From Kiritimatiellales bacterium (lineage in GTDB: Bacteria; Verrucomicrobiota; Kiritimatiellia; Kiritimatiellales; Pontiellaceae), in assembly GCA_015486775.1 (NCBI GenBank), contig WFRA01000010.1, positions 1 to 6,604 on the forward strand: a stretch of DNA of 6,604 nucleotides. The letters are read 5' to 3'. The notes below the pieces were generated by a model that saw only the letters and a list, made by a program, of their open reading frames with translations, had not been told where the DNA came from and ran no database searches. The position numbers and the translations under genes were made by a program. Below are positions 1-6,440 of the stretch, piece by piece; positions within the stretch are counted from its first letter, which is position 1, and each line of letters opens with the position of its first letter.

Positions 1-2
1 AC

Positions 3-1946
3 ACCAGCCTGAACATGGTAAGCATGTTTGCCTTCCTGATTGCGCTGGGTATCGTGGTGGACGATGCCATCGTGGTGGGGGAAAACATCTACCACTACCA
101 CCAACGCGGCCTCTCCTTCCTGCAGGCCGCAATCAAGGGCACGCGCGAAATTGCCATGCCGGTTACCTTCAGCATTCTCACCAACATTGTGGCCTTTCTG
201 CCGCTCTACTTTGTGCCGGGTGTGTGGGGCAAATTCTTCAAGGTAATTCCGTTGGTGGTCTGCTCCACCTTCGCCATCTCGCTGGTCGAGGCGCTCTACA
301 TCCTCCCTGCCCACCTCGCCCACCAGAAAGACAAGAAGGAACCCGGGCGGCTACATCGCATGCAGCAGGCCTTCGGACGTGGCTTTATGCACTTTGTGCG
401 CGACATCTACGGCCCCTTCCTCGACCGCACCCTGCGGCTACGTTACATCACCTTGAGCATTGGACTGGCGATCCTGATCTTGACCCTGGGCTATGTGAAA
501 AGCGGACGCATCGGCTTCGAACCTTTTCCCAGCGTCGAGTCCGACATTGCCCAGTGCCGCCTCACCCTTCCCGTCGGCGCACCCGTCGAAAAAACCCTTG
601 CCGCCCGCCGTCACGTAATCGAGGCCGGCAACCGTCTCGTGGCCGAGATCGAAAAGGAGAGCGGGAAAAAACTGGTCAAGGGGCTCTTCTCCACCGTCTC
701 CGGCAACACCTCGAAAATATCCTACGAACTCGTCGACCCCGACTCGCGCCCGGTCTCCACACAGGAGTTCACCGACCGCTGGCGCAAGGCTGCCGGCAAG
801 ATGGCCGGACTCAAAAGCATCCGCTTCCTCGACAACCTCGGCCCGGGCGGCGGGCGGGCGCTAAGCGTCGAACTTTCCCACCGCGACATGAACGTTCTGG
901 AACGAGCCAGCCGGGATGCTGCAAAAATGCTCGCCGACTATCCCATGGTGCGCGACATCGACGACGGCTTCACCCCCGGCAAGCCCCAGATCGATTTTTC
1001 CGTGAATGCGGCGGGGCGCAGCCTGGGGCTGACCTCGCGCGAGATTGCCCGCCAACTGCGCAACTCCTACTACGGCGCCGAGGCCATCCGCCAACAGCGC
1101 GGCCGCAGCGAGATCAAGGTGATGGTGCGCCTGCCCCAAGACGAGCGGAACACCGAATATAGCCTGGAGCAGATGATTGTCCGCACCCCCGCCGGCACCG
1201 AGGTGCCCCTGCGCGAAGTGGTCGATGTCAAGCGCGGGCGGGCCTACAGCTCCATCGTCCGCCACGATGGCCGACGCGCCGTCACCGTCACCGCCGATGT
1301 CAAGCCGCGCGACCAGACCCCGCAAATCCTCGCGGCGCTCAAGGCCGACATCCTGCCCAAGCTGATGCAGAAATATCCTGGACTCTCCTATTCCTTCGAA
1401 GGCAAGCAAGCCGACCAGCGCGAAAGCATCCATGGACTGATTAATGGTCTATTGGCCGCGTTGTTGCTGATCTACGTCCTGCTCGCCATTCCGTTCAAAA
1501 GCTACACCCAGCCGCTGATTATCATGGTCTCCATTCCCTTCGGCATCGTTGGCGCGGTGATTGGCCACCTCATTCTTGGTTACAGCCTGAGCATCCTGAG
1601 CCTCTTCGGGGTGGTGGCACTCTCCGGCGTGGTGGTGAACGACTCGCTCGTCTTCATCGACTTCGCCAACCGGAAGCGGCTCGAAGGTGCCAACATGCAC
1701 GATGCCGTCCATGCGGCGGGCATCCAGCGCTTCCGCCCGATCATCCTCACCACGCTCACCACCTTCTTCGGCTTGACGCCCATGCTACTTGAAACCTCCT
1801 TCCAGGCTCGCTTCATGATTCCGATGGCCATCTCGCTCGGCTTCGGCATCCTCTTCGCCACCGGCATCACGCTGTTGCTAATCCCCTCACTCACCCTGAT
1901 TCTCGAAGACCTCGCCAACCTCCGGCGGCGCATCTTCGGCAGATAG
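3..1946 (+). CDS. RND-family efflux transporter permease, C-terminal part (5' end outside window)
   Basis: This is the inner-membrane, proton-driven permease of a tripartite efflux pump (AcrB/MexB-like superfamily). The frame is open to the left edge, so the first Met at position 15 is internal. Numbered from that Met, the protein has 643 residues and begins inside TM4, with the adjacent Asp16-Asp17 of the proton relay in the motif GIVVDDAIVVGEN. TM5 and TM6 lie at about 50-100 (ending LYILPAHL) and TM7 at about 143-163. A large periplasmic porter/docking loop covers about 165-475, and TM8-TM12 cover about 475-632. TM10 reads GVVVNDSLVFIDF: the residue aligned with AcrB Lys940 is Val541, while the next Asn is kept. 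That is seen in some non-AcrB RND clades. About 400 N-terminal residues are missing compared with a typical 1,000-1,050 residue permease. The substrate cannot be deduced. No membrane-fusion or outer-membrane partner is visible; they may lie upstream. Confidence 0.95.
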   Translation, partial: TSLNMVSMFAFLIALGIVVDDAIVVGENIYHYHQRGLSFLQAAIKGTREIAMPVTFSILTNIVAFLPLYFVPGVWGKFFKVIPLVVCSTFAISLVEALYILPAHLAHQKDKKEPGRLHRMQQAFGRGFMHFVRDIYGPFLDRTLRLRYITLSIGLAILILTLGYVKSGRIGFEPFPSVESDIAQCRLTLPVGAPVEKTLAARRHVIEAGNRLVAEIEKESGKKLVKGLFSTVSGNTSKISYELVDPDSRPVSTQEFTDRWRKAAGKMAGLKSIRFLDNLGPGGGRALSVELSHRDMNVLERASRDAAKMLADYPMVRDIDDGFTPGKPQIDFSVNAAGRSLGLTSREIARQLRNSYYGAEAIRQQRGRSEIKVMVRLPQDERNTEYSLEQMIVRTPAGTEVPLREVVDVKRGRAYSSIVRHDGRRAVTVTADVKPRDQTPQILAALKADILPKLMQKYPGLSYSFEGKQADQRESIHGLINGLLAALLLIYVLLAIPFKSYTQPLIIMVSIPFGIVGAVIGHLILGYSLSILSLFGVVALSGVVVNDSLVFIDFANRKRLEGANMHDAVHAAGIQRFRPIILTTLTTFFGLTPMLLETSFQARFMIPMAISLGFGILFATGITLLLIPSLTLILEDLANLRRRIFGR

Positions 1947-2005
1947 GAGGCGCGGTTCTGGAATGTAGTGGCGTTTCCGACAAAGGCGAAGGAACCCGTG
2001 CATTG

Positions 2006-2086
2006 TCTGTCACGAATCCGCCGACGAGCGCACCCAGCGCGTTGTCCGGCATTCTCTGTACAAGCGGGCGGCGGATTAGCGACAGA
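2006..2086. repeat. Imperfect inverted repeat / candidate structured element upstream of the asparaginase gene
   Basis: The left arm at 2006-2023 and the right arm at 2069-2086 are complementary at 16 of 18 positions: TCTGTC pairs with GACAGA, then a 3-nt patch with one pair, then AATCCGCCG pairs with CGGCGGATT. The 45-nt interior can also fold: CGC plus TTGT at 2038-2045, with one bulged base, pairs with ACAAGCG at 2060-2066. There is no T-run after the right arm, so it does not look like a classic intrinsic terminator. It ends 135 bases before the asparaginase start and begins about 60 bases after the RND stop. It could be an RNA leader structure, a REP/MITE-like repeat copy, or a factor-independent processing hairpin. 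The pairing is seen directly; any function is unknown. Confidence 0.55.
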
Positions 2087-2206
2087 TGTTGCTTCCTTGC
2101 ATTGTTCTGCACGACATTTTCGTTTCCGGTTCGCAAATTGGGAATACATATTCGCTTCTGTGGGTTGGCAATGCCGTTCGAATCCGTACTATTGCCGAGT
2201 ATTCGT

Positions 2207-2215
2207 GGAGAAGGG
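2207..2215 (+). promoter_or_regulatory. Ribosome binding site of the asparaginase gene
   Basis: The purine stretch GGAGAAGGG ends 6 bases before the ATG at 2222. It is the reason for choosing this start over the upstream in-frame ATG at 2003. The earlier start would add 73 residues with no family resemblance, encoded across the inverted repeat. Confidence 0.65.
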
Positions 2216-2221
2216 TGTTGC

Positions 2222-3217
2222 ATGGACAAGATGGCGGCAGATAAATTTTCCGAGCTGGTTCGCGTGATGCGCGGCGGTGTGGTGGACAATGTTCATCGAG
2301 GCTGTGTGGCCGTTGCGGATACGGATGGGCAGGTTCTTTTTTCGCTCGGCGACCCGGACTACCGTGCGTTTATCCGCTCATCCGCAAAACCGCTCCAGAC
2401 CATGGCTCTAGTCGAGCTGGGGGGAATGGAGGCTTTTGGATTCGACGAGGCCGAGCTTGCCATCATCTGCGCCTCCCACAGCGGGGGCGATGTGCAGATC
2501 CGGGCGGTTCGCCGGGTGCTCGAAAAAATCGGGCTGGACGAGTCGGCTCTGCGTGCCGGAAGCGGAATACGGGACAACTGCTCCGGCAAGCATGCCGGCA
2601 TGCTGGCGCTGGCTAAGCTCCGGGGCTATCCGATCGAAGGATACACCGAATGCGGCCATCCGATCCAGAGCCTCATTCTGGAGCGGATCTCCGCCCTGTG
2701 CGGACTGCCGACGGAGGAGATCGACGTGGCGGTGGACGGATGCGGGGCACCGATTTTTGCGATGCCGCTACGGAACATGGCGCTGGGCTATGCACGCCTA
2801 GCCAATTTTGAGTGGCTGCCGAAGGCCGGTGCCCGCGCGGCGCGGCAGATTGTCCAGGCGGTTCAGAACCACCCGGAGCTGGTGGGCGGCTTGGATTTCA
2901 GGGGCATCTGCGGAAAAAAGGTTGTGGCGAAATCGGGGGCTTCGGGGTGCTACTGCGCTGGCTTTCGCCAAAAGGGGCTTGGTCTGGCACTGAAGATTGC
3001 CGATGGCGCGCCGGAGCCCATCCTGCCGCTATTTTTCGAGGTTGCCCGGCATTTGAAGCTGATCGGGGCAGACGAGTTTGCGCGGTTTGCCGCGACCCAT
3101 CCGCCGGTTGTCGAAAACCGGTGCGGCGAGGTGGTGGGGGAGTTGCAGGTTGTATTCGGGGAATCCGGGTCGGTGGTTCGAAAGCCTATGCCTAGGACTA
3201 TTTCCACGGCTTGTTAA
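2222..3217 (+). CDS. L-asparaginase, Asparaginase_II family (Rhizobium etli-type, class 3)
   Basis: This enzyme hydrolyses L-asparagine to L-aspartate and ammonia. There is no signal peptide, so it should be cytoplasmic and serve nitrogen or carbon scavenging. The product is 331 residues, the usual size of the family. The diagnostic blocks are all present: IRSSAKP (Ser53, Lys56), CASHSGG (Ser85), the Cys-Ser-Gly-Lys block (Cys120, Lys123), VDGCGAP (Cys174) and VVAKSGASG (Lys237). From memory of the R. etli ReAV structure, these match its two Ser-Lys tandems (Ser48/Lys51 and Ser80/Lys263) and its Cys135-Lys138-Cys189 metal site. The Cys-Lys-Cys spacings of 3 and 51 residues are identical. One small deviation is Ser241 where relatives usually have Glu in a KxGAEG block. 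The gene follows a 275-base gap after the RND permease, so it probably has its own promoter, which I could not locate. It ends 13 bases before the next gene. Family assignment is firm; activity and substrate preference are inferred. Confidence 0.93.
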   Translation: MDKMAADKFSELVRVMRGGVVDNVHRGCVAVADTDGQVLFSLGDPDYRAFIRSSAKPLQTMALVELGGMEAFGFDEAELAIICASHSGGDVQIRAVRRVLEKIGLDESALRAGSGIRDNCSGKHAGMLALAKLRGYPIEGYTECGHPIQSLILERISALCGLPTEEIDVAVDGCGAPIFAMPLRNMALGYARLANFEWLPKAGARAARQIVQAVQNHPELVGGLDFRGICGKKVVAKSGASGCYCAGFRQKGLGLALKIADGAPEPILPLFFEVARHLKLIGADEFARFAATHPPVVENRCGEVVGELQVVFGESGSVVRKPMPRTISTAC

Positions 3218-3220
3218 ACG

Positions 3221-3225
3221 AGGAG
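3221..3225 (+). promoter_or_regulatory. Ribosome binding site defining a GTG start
   Basis: AGGAG lies 5 bases upstream of the GTG at 3231. It fixes the start of the TonB-like gene. The upstream ATG in the same frame, at 3078, would overlap the asparaginase gene by 140 bases and add residues unlike any export or anchor sequence. The site sits directly after the asparaginase stop codon, which favours translation from a shared transcript. Confidence 0.7.
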
Positions 3226-3230
3226 CAAAG

Positions 3231-5114
3231 GTGAAGCGAAAGACAAAGAAAGACGGGAAGACGATCAAAGGAACGCCAACCGCCGTGTTGCTGAGCATTG
3301 TGATCCATGCGGTGCTCTTTGTACTGGCCGGGATGTTCGTGGTCTTTACGGTGGTGAAGCAGAAGGAGGTGGAGTTTACTCCGCCCAAGGCCGTCGAGCG
3401 GCCGAAGATGAAGCTCAAGAAGCCGAAGGTGAGGGTGAAGAAAAGCACCAAGCCCAAGCCGACCACCCGTATCGTGACCAAGGTGAAGAAGGCGAGCATG
3501 CCCGATATCCAGTTGCCGGAAATGTCTGGCATGGCCGAGGGGCTTGGGGGTGGAATAGGCGGTTTCGACATGATGCCGGATCTCGAGGATGTCACCATCT
3601 TTGGCAACGGGCAAAGCATCGGCAACGATTTTGTCGGTACCTTCTACGATTTCAAGCGCGACCGCAGCGGACGCCCCATTCCCATGAGCTGGGACAATTT
3701 CCTGATGGCCTTGAAGAATTTTGTGAAGTCGGGATGGAAGCCCTCCAGCATAGCCCGCTACTACCATTCGCCAAAAAAGCTCTACGCTACCACTTTCATG
3801 ATGCCGGCGATGCTTTCGACAATCGCCCCGAGCGCCTTCGGCGAAGGCGACACGCTGGGCTATTTCTGGATGGCGCACTACAAGGGGAAGCTTGTCTGCC
3901 CGGCCGCATACACGAACGGCATTACCTTCCGCTTCAGGGGAGTTGCCGACGACATCTTGGTGGTTCGCGTGGATGGAAGGATCGTGCTCAGCGGTTGCAT
4001 AAAGGTGGGGCCGGTCGATTTTTCCAGAGACATCGTGCCCCTCTGGCAAAGCCATTCGGCCGATTCGCGGAAATACAACGGATTTGAGGTCGGGGATTGG
4101 ATTACTCTCGAGCCCGGCAAGCCGCTCGACATGGAGGTCATGATCGGTGAGGTGCCCGGCGGCGCCTTTTCCGCGGAGCTGGTGGTGGAGGTGAAGGGCG
4201 AAAAATACGAAAGAAACATCCGGGGTTCCCCCATCTTTCCGATTTTCAAGACCGCCGAGCTTTCGCGCGACCTCCACGAGTCGATTGTTTCCTATCTGAT
4301 GGAGGGGCTCGTGAACCTCACCAACGGCCCCGTCTTTAGCGATTACGATACCAGCGGCGCGACTGTTTCCCAGGCTGCGGAGGCCGCCGGGAAGTCCCCC
4401 GCCGAACCTGCCCCTCCGGAGGAGCTCGACGAGCATGCCATGCGTAGCTGGACTGGAACCGACGGCCAGACGATGGAAGCAAGGTTTGTGACCGTGATCG
4501 GGGACAAGGCGGTGTTGCAGGATTCCCGCAAGCGGCAGCGCAAGATCCCCCTCGCGCGGTTGTCCGGCGAGGATCGGGAATTCATCGAGCTTGCCCAGCC
4601 GCCAAAATTCAACATCGACTTTTCCAAGCAGAGCAGTCAGCGAATGATCGGCCTAAGTCCCGAGACGGATCCCAACTGGCCTGTGCCCAGGGTGCTGGAC
4701 TATGTGTTCAGCGCCACGCTCAAGCAAACCTCGGCGGGGGAATACAACCACAAGCTGACCGTCGAGTTTTTCGCGATCGGCGAGGAGGTCGACGGCGACA
4801 ACTATATCCTGCTGGACCGGCAGAAGAGCAGCTTCACGCCCACCAAGGAAAACCGGCGTTCTTTCTCGTTCCGCGGAGATCCTGTAACGCTCATGGTTTG
4901 GCGGCTGTGGGCGGGGGCAACTCAGCTCCGGGGCGAGAAATACGGCGGCTATCTGGTAACCGTTACCGATGAGCGCGGAAAGATCGTCCAGTACGCCACC
5001 CCGTACAACTGGATTTTCGATCAGCTCGAGAACCTCAAGAAAATCCCGATCGGGAAACATTTCAACAAGGAGTGCATCCGCGTCTTCCCTCCCCGTCCTA
5101 AGCGGGAGTATTGA
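3231..5114 (+). CDS. TonB-like membrane-anchored envelope protein with PA14-like region and SHD1 domain
   Basis: With the GTG start the product has 627 residues. A basic N-terminus (KRKTKKDGK) precedes one transmembrane helix at about 17-42. That helix holds Ser22 and His26 in the frame LLSIVIHAV, the same SxxxH spacing as the Ser16/His20 motif of the E. coli TonB anchor. A Lys/Pro-rich linker follows at about 51-87, then a Gly/Met-rich stretch at about 98-115; both are typical of TonB-type periplasmic spacers. Residues about 135-345 look PA14-like, with GVADDILVVRVDG at 237-249 the clearest match. Residues about 404-458 match SHD1 (SLA1 homology domain 1): RSWTGTDGQTMEARFV, then KIPLARLSGEDREFIE. 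The region about 484-600 is beta-rich and unrecognised. No canonical TonB C-terminal domain is evident. The likely topology is N-in, with the bulk in the periplasm. The gene sits 13 bases after the asparaginase gene. No ExbB/ExbD partner is in the window. Role unknown; envelope sensing, ligand binding or scaffolding are possible. Confidence 0.8.
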   Translation: MKRKTKKDGKTIKGTPTAVLLSIVIHAVLFVLAGMFVVFTVVKQKEVEFTPPKAVERPKMKLKKPKVRVKKSTKPKPTTRIVTKVKKASMPDIQLPEMSGMAEGLGGGIGGFDMMPDLEDVTIFGNGQSIGNDFVGTFYDFKRDRSGRPIPMSWDNFLMALKNFVKSGWKPSSIARYYHSPKKLYATTFMMPAMLSTIAPSAFGEGDTLGYFWMAHYKGKLVCPAAYTNGITFRFRGVADDILVVRVDGRIVLSGCIKVGPVDFSRDIVPLWQSHSADSRKYNGFEVGDWITLEPGKPLDMEVMIGEVPGGAFSAELVVEVKGEKYERNIRGSPIFPIFKTAELSRDLHESIVSYLMEGLVNLTNGPVFSDYDTSGATVSQAAEAAGKSPAEPAPPEELDEHAMRSWTGTDGQTMEARFVTVIGDKAVLQDSRKRQRKIPLARLSGEDREFIELAQPPKFNIDFSKQSSQRMIGLSPETDPNWPVPRVLDYVFSATLKQTSAGEYNHKLTVEFFAIGEEVDGDNYILLDRQKSSFTPTKENRRSFSFRGDPVTLMVWRLWAGATQLRGEKYGGYLVTVTDERGKIVQYATPYNWIFDQLENLKKIPIGKHFNKECIRVFPPRPKREY

Positions 5115-5188
5115 TCCGGGGGCAGCCGATAGGGAGGAAGAACCCAGCGAGCCGTGCAACTGGAAGCGTGGCCTTGAATTTGGGCAAC

Positions 5189-5195
5189 AGGAGAG
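5189..5195 (+). promoter_or_regulatory. Ribosome binding site of the SASA esterase gene
   Basis: AGGAGAG lies 7 bases before the ATG at 5203. This start gives a clean signal peptide. The longer in-frame start at 4969 would run for about 145 bases inside the preceding gene and bury the signal peptide. Confidence 0.7.
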
Positions 5196-5202
5196 ACGTT
5201 GG

Positions 5203-6237
5203 ATGAAGATCAAAAAAACGTTTGGTGTTTTATCGGTTCGGATTGCTTTCGCGCTGGCCGTATTCGCCGCGCCCTGCCATGCGGTCAACCGCGTGTTCTT
5301 GCTGGGCGGCCAGTCCAACATGGTCGGCCAAGGGATAAACTCCGAATTGGTGCCGCCTTATAGCGAGGCACAAAACGATGTGAACTATTGGGTTTCCGGC
5401 GGCTGGGTTCCGCTTGCTCCGGGGTTTGGAAACAATTCCGGTTCCTTTGGCCCGGAAGTGGCATTTGGCCGGGCGATCAAGGATGCCCTGCCGGACGACA
5501 CCATCTATCTGGTCAAGTATGCCGTGAACGGCACCGCTTTGTTCAATGATTGGAAACCAACCACCGGGCCGCAATACATCGGGTTCATGGATACGGTCAG
5601 TGCCGCGCTCTCCAACCTGACTGTTTCCGGGATTGACTACGAAATTTCCGGCATGCTCTGGATGCAGGGCGAAAGCGATGCCTACGAGGGGCAGGCCGCT
5701 AGCTACGAAACCAACCTAGTCGCTTTTGTCACCGACATGCGCGCACAGTTCAACACACCTAAAATGCCGTTTGCCATTGCGCGCGTCCGCGACTACTACG
5801 GGGGAACCCTGCCTCCCGTCGTGGGCGATCAAACCGATCCAACCCAGGCCGATGTCGTGCGCGCCGCCCAGGTGGCGGTCGCCGGGTACACGCCCTATTC
5901 CAGTTGGTTTGACACGGACGGCTACCAGATGGTTAACTCTGGCCACTACGGCACGCAAGGGCAGCTCGACCTTGGCCGCGATTTTGCAACCGCAACCCTG
6001 GCCTACATTCCCTCGGTTCTTAGGATCGGAGCAGCCGGTCCGGACCTCGTGTTGAGGTGGGACAGCCGGGAAGGGGCGGTCTACACTCTGCTCGGAAGCG
6101 AAGACCTCGCGGCAGATCCGGTCGTCTGGTCGGTCATCGAAAGCAACATTGCCGCGACCCTTCCCAACAACATCCTCACGAACCCGCTTCCCGCCGCGTC
6201 GGCCAAGTTTTATGCCGTTGAGCGGAACGCGTCCTAG
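5203..6237 (+). CDS. Secreted SASA-domain carbohydrate esterase (sialate O-acetylesterase / CE6-like)
   Basis: This is a predicted exported SGNH-type esterase that removes acetyl groups from sialic acids or plant or algal polysaccharides; the exact substrate cannot be read from the sequence. The product has 344 residues. It starts with MKIKK, a hydrophobic core and a signal-peptidase I site after Cys25-His26-Ala27. The mature protein begins almost at once with the catalytic block GGQSNMVGQG, with nucleophile Ser38. The second block is GMLWMQGESDA (Trp153, Gln155, Glu157), and the C-terminal catalytic block is GHYGTQGQLDLG (His248). The Asp commonly found three residues before this His is Asn245 here; Asp237 or Asp239 lies upstream. 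After the esterase fold, residues about 272-344 form a separate beta-rich module ending in a KFYAVE pattern, a tail often attached to secreted enzymes in PVC bacteria. The gene is 88 bases after the TonB-like gene and may share its transcript. The SASA assignment is strong; the substrate is open. Confidence 0.9.
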   Translation: MKIKKTFGVLSVRIAFALAVFAAPCHAVNRVFLLGGQSNMVGQGINSELVPPYSEAQNDVNYWVSGGWVPLAPGFGNNSGSFGPEVAFGRAIKDALPDDTIYLVKYAVNGTALFNDWKPTTGPQYIGFMDTVSAALSNLTVSGIDYEISGMLWMQGESDAYEGQAASYETNLVAFVTDMRAQFNTPKMPFAIARVRDYYGGTLPPVVGDQTDPTQADVVRAAQVAVAGYTPYSSWFDTDGYQMVNSGHYGTQGQLDLGRDFATATLAYIPSVLRIGAAGPDLVLRWDSREGAVYTLLGSEDLAADPVVWSVIESNIAATLPNNILTNPLPAASAKFYAVERNAS

Positions 6238-6440
6238 CTGCACGTTTTAAATGCCCCGCACAAAGCCACGAAGCGCTTTCCCGTTTTTTGATCACCGCGC
6301 GGGGCGCTTTTGCGCATGAAGAGCCCGGACAACACAAAGACGTTTTTTTGTGTCCCATTTGCTTTGTTTCATCTTCGCTGAACGGGTAAAGTCTCGAACC
6401 AATCTTAGGTTGTGCGTTTTGTTTGGTGGGCGGGGTGGTT
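6238..6440. other. Intergenic region, lower GC, hairpin-rich
   Basis: These 203 bases are visibly richer in A/T than the flanking genes and contain T-runs at 6284-6289 and 6343-6349. Two self-complementary segments stand out: the terminator-like fold at 6253-6311, and a second hairpin in which ACACAAA (6332-6338) pairs with TTTGTGT (6347-6353) across an 8-base loop. The second stem can be extended by GGA/TCC across a 3-base bulge. I see no gene, tRNA or convincing promoter here. Confidence 0.5.
6253..6311 (+). terminator. Possible transcription terminator after the esterase gene
   Basis: GCCCCGC at 6253-6259 pairs perfectly with GCGGGGC at 6299-6305 and is followed closely by TTTT at 6308-6311. 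The loop is long (39 bases). Inside it a smaller hairpin, AAAGC (6262-6266) with GCTTT (6275-6279), is followed after four bases by six T residues at 6284-6289. Either could end transcription 15-75 bases after the esterase stop. The position is right, but neither hairpin is a textbook short GC stem with an immediate T-run. Confidence 0.35.

Noticed and set aside
224..1162. A 312-codon + strand frame inside the RND gene
   Set aside because: Its product is Arg/Pro/His-rich, a typical out-of-frame shadow, and it lies entirely within the well-supported permease frame.
2003..2221. A 73-residue N-terminal extension of the asparaginase from the ATG at 2003
   Set aside because: The extension is Cys- and Arg-rich, lacks family similarity, is encoded across the inverted repeat, and has no good ribosome site. 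The ATG at 2222 has GGAGAAGGG and yields the normal family length.
1580..2289. Minus-strand frames spanning the RND-asparaginase intergenic gap
   Set aside because: They overlap both flanking genes and show no domain pattern or ribosome site. The gap is better explained by the palindrome.
3198..4436. A long minus-strand open frame of 412 codons opposite the TonB-like gene
   Set aside because: Its product is His/Gly/Leu-rich low-complexity protein, the antisense reading of a GC-rich gene with strong third-position bias. The + strand frame has recognisable anchor and SHD1 motifs.
6327..6356. The second hairpin of the 6238-6440 region considered as an intrinsic terminator
   Set aside because: The T-run lies in the loop and the right arm rather than after the stem, and the bases after the stem are CCC, so it does not fit the terminator pattern on either strand.
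6364..6392. A promoter-like pair TTGTTT / TAAAGT with 17-base spacing upstream of the ORF at 6441
   Set aside because: Only 3 of 6 and 4 of 6 positions match the sigma-70 consensus, which is expected by chance in an AT-richer stretch.
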